Source: Nitrososphaerales archaeon TH1177 (lineage in GTDB: Archaea > Thermoproteota > Nitrososphaeria > Nitrososphaerales > Nitrososphaeraceae). From it: DNA of 14,501 bases. Every line of letters starts with the position of its first letter. The stretch's first letter is position 1. The DNA lies in the NCBI GenBank assembly GCA_014523515.1, contig JAATVJ010000193.1:1-14501 (forward strand), in the 5' to 3' direction. The notes below the pieces were generated by a model. That model ran no database searches, was not told where the DNA came from, and saw only the letters and a program-made list of their open reading frames with translations. Positions 13,232 through 14,501 of the stretch are shown in pieces. A program made the translations under genes and the position numbers.

Positions 13232-13417
13232 CTAATTTTTCAATAATCTCTTGAAGAAAGTATTTGAAACTAATTTTATATTATTATCAAATTTTTGTGA
13301 GAATGAGGGATTCAAAAACCACATAGGATTTGATATTCCCCTCAATGTAAGTATCATAACAATCCAAACTATACTATAAAGAATTTGTTTTTTAGTATTA
13401 TTATTCTCATTTGGCAT
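13232..13417 (-). CDS. Small single-span membrane protein, unrecognised
   Basis: A 61-aa product: polar start MPNENNNTKKQ, one hydrophobic helix ILYSIVWIVMILTLRGI (12-28), then NPMWFLNPSF and a basic tail. The start is ATG. An AAATTTATC element about 30 nt upstream (13441-13449) would give an almost leaderless transcript. It ends about 50 bp from the right end of the IS element. No family recognised. Composition is protein-like at the N-terminus and weaker at the C-terminus, so it may be truncated or spurious. Confidence 0.4.
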   Translation of the reverse strand: MPNENNNTKKQILYSIVWIVMILTLRGISNPMWFLNPSFSQKFDNNIKLVSNTFFKRLLKN

Positions 13418-13563
13418 TTATTTAAACTAGATATAACAGAAGATAAATTTTTTAGAAATGGGAGCAGGAAAAAAAAGTTGATAAAAGTAACTAAGATAAT
13501 TAATAATATTACAAAAATTCGAATAAATGTATTTACTGATTATATTAGAAAGTTATTAGTAAC

Positions 13564-13590
13564 AATTTAATTTATTAAATTATTATTTTT
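13564..13590 (+). terminator. Small stem-loop with T-run
   Basis: AATTTAAT, two T, then ATTAAATT (13564-13581) form a perfect 8-bp stem, followed by ATTATTTTT. It lies about 40 bp past the stop of the secreted (-) gene at 13624. The T-run orientation suits + strand transcripts, for which I see no convincing gene, so its role is uncertain. All A/T. Confidence 0.25.
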
Positions 13591-13623
13591 TATATACATT
13601 TAAAAATAGTAATGTAATTATTC

Positions 13624-14022
13624 TTAAAACAGAACGCTATTACAAGGAATTTCATAATTTAATATGACCTCTTTCCCATTTGGATCTTTCATATAATCAT
13701 TGTTTTTATCATCAAAGAATCTCAAAGTATAGTTGTCAGGTTGCATACCATCAGCGATAATATAGTCATTGAATCCGCCTGTTCCATTAGAATCAAAGTA
13801 TCCATATGTATCTACTATGCCTGTTGAATTAATAAATTCCCAATATATGTTACCGTTACTATTAAAACCATTAACAGTAAAATTGATTCTATGATCCCTC
13901 AAAGTGCCACATTCTGGTGATATTTTGACAATAGGAGATGTAGAATAAATCAAAGAGATTTCTACACCCAATAATAAAAAAGATACAATAAATGATAAAT
14001 GTAAGAAAAGATTTGTTTGCAT
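13624..14022 (-). CDS. Secreted or membrane-tethered beta-sandwich-like protein, unrecognised
   Basis: A 132-aa product. An N-terminal hydrophobic stretch LFLHLSFIVSFLLLGVEISLIY (5-26) is a signal peptide or anchor. The rest is beta-rich with an Ig-like pattern (INFTVNGF, IYWEFINSTG, YTLRFFDDKNND). Four N-glycosylation sequons stand at N47, N65, N79 and N97. Cys38 and Cys127 could form a disulfide closing the domain. DDKNNDYMKD (104-113) is an acidic, possibly calcium-binding turn. The start is ATG with a TATA box about 27 nt upstream, so probably leaderless. It probably acts on the cell surface, but the family is not recognised and the partner unknown. Confidence 0.65.
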   Translation of the reverse strand: MQTNLFLHLSFIVSFLLLGVEISLIYSTSPIVKISPECGTLRDHRINFTVNGFNSNGNIYWEFINSTGIVDTYGYFDSNGTGGFNDYIIADGMQPDNYTLRFFDDKNNDYMKDPNGKEVILNYEIPCNSVLF

Positions 14023-14043
14023 TTGCTTAAATTGTTAATTTAA

Positions 14044-14053
14044 TTATATAAAT
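14044..14053 (-). promoter_or_regulatory. TATA box of the secreted protein gene
   Basis: The coding strand reads ATTTATATAA, centred about 27 nt before ATG 14022, predicting a leaderless transcript. A second TATA-like element (TTATATAATAAA) lies about 12 nt further upstream. Confidence 0.5.
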
Positions 14054-14368
14054 TTATTATATAAAGGAAATTTTAGAATAATTTCAACTACTATCATTTG
14101 ATTTTCTTTATGGCATAAAATTTTATGAATTTTATTGTAGGAATTTATTACTATTATAATTACAATATAGATTGTTGAAATGGCTTTATTATATATTATA
14201 TACTTATCATTTAAGATAATATCTATTGTATTATAATATCCAAAATATTTTTATAAAATTTTAAAAGTATTTTTTTAAATCTATAAATAAATTAATTACA
14301 AATAGAATAAATAAAATAAATTTAAATTGATAAAAAACAATAGTAACATTCGAATTTAGAAAAAAAGT

Positions 14369-14377
14369 TATAAATAT
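14369..14377 (+). promoter_or_regulatory. TATA box of the methyltransferase-family gene
   Basis: TTATAAATA, centred 26 nt before ATG 14399, so transcription should start at the ATG itself (leaderless). Confidence 0.6.
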
Positions 14378-14398
14378 TAATGTCCAATAAAATTTGAG

Positions 14399-14501
14399 AT
14401 GGATGAGAATTATAAAATTCCTATATCAATTACAATAGATCCAAATGACGTTTACAAATTGCTAATCAGAATACCCAACGGAAAAGTAACAACATATGGA
14501 G
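14399..14501 (+). CDS. Methylguanine-DNA methyltransferase-family protein (5' part only)
   Basis: The first 34 codons are present and the gene runs off the window. Residues 15-34 contain NDVYKLLIRIPNGKVTTYG, the start of the DNA-binding winged-helix domain of O6-alkylguanine-DNA alkyltransferases and alkyltransferase-like proteins (usual form IPxGKVxTYGxIA). These proteins remove or recognise alkyl groups on guanine O6. The short N-terminus before the motif suggests the small single-domain type. The diagnostic PCHR active-site motif lies beyond the window, so enzyme cannot be told from the catalytically inactive form. The start is supported by the TATA spacing. Confidence 0.75.
   Translation, partial: MDENYKIPISITIDPNDVYKLLIRIPNGKVTTYG

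Larger units (their letters stand above)
14023..14398. other. AT-rich divergent intergenic region
   Basis: This lies between the (-) secreted protein gene and the (+) methyltransferase-family gene. It holds the TATA boxes of both. No other gene, RNA fold or clear repeat was seen in the very A/T-rich middle. Confidence 0.6.

Noticed and set aside
13385..13570. 61-codon + strand ORF ending in a stem-loop
   Set aside because: No ATG start, overlaps the (-) small membrane protein start, AT-biased composition of Lys/Ile/Asn; the stem-loop alone is not enough.

Overview
The window is AT-rich (roughly 30% G+C by eye) and looks like the chromosome of an ammonia-oxidising archaeon of the Nitrososphaeria (Thaumarchaeota), probably Nitrososphaerales and possibly Nitrosocosmicus-like. 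The main evidence is an archaeal EF-2 whose N- and C-terminal ends resemble thaumarchaeal EF-2. TATA boxes about 26 nt before start codons (leaderless genes), a TrmB-type regulator and inositol-1-phosphate synthase agree with this. The genus is inference.

Layout. 1-865 is a gene-poor flank with low-complexity tracts and a short diverged repeat. 866-3067 (-) is aEF-2. 3068-4065 has no intact gene but holds reading-frame fragments that look like a decayed gene. 4066-4836 (+) is a TrmB-family regulator. It converges on 5064-6131 (-), myo-inositol-1-phosphate synthase, with a 14-bp stem-loop between them. 6193-8610 (-) is a large membrane-anchored protein joining a class-I-PDE-like HD domain to a degenerate TrmB-like methyltransferase domain.

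8776-12264 (-) is an iron-uptake locus. It holds a secreted acidic-motif protein, an FTR1-type iron permease with duplicated extracytoplasmic modules, and a small winged-helix regulator. DtxR-like boxes of the form TTAGG(4 nt)CCTAA lie at the presumed transcription start of the permease and around the TATA box of the regulator. The permease frame is cut by one in-frame TAA just after the signal peptide, although the remaining 751 codons stay open.

12438-13174 is a complete small IS6-like insertion sequence with 16-bp terminal inverted repeats and a 7-bp target duplication. Its DDE transposase carries an amber stop just after the catalytic Glu. 13232-14022 carries two small (-) genes, one membrane and one secreted. 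At 14399 (+) a methylguanine-DNA-methyltransferase-family gene begins and runs off the window.

The most novel items are the PDE/HD-methyltransferase fusion, the iron-box-controlled FTR1 locus with a stand-alone copy of the permease's outer module, and the interrupted permease.
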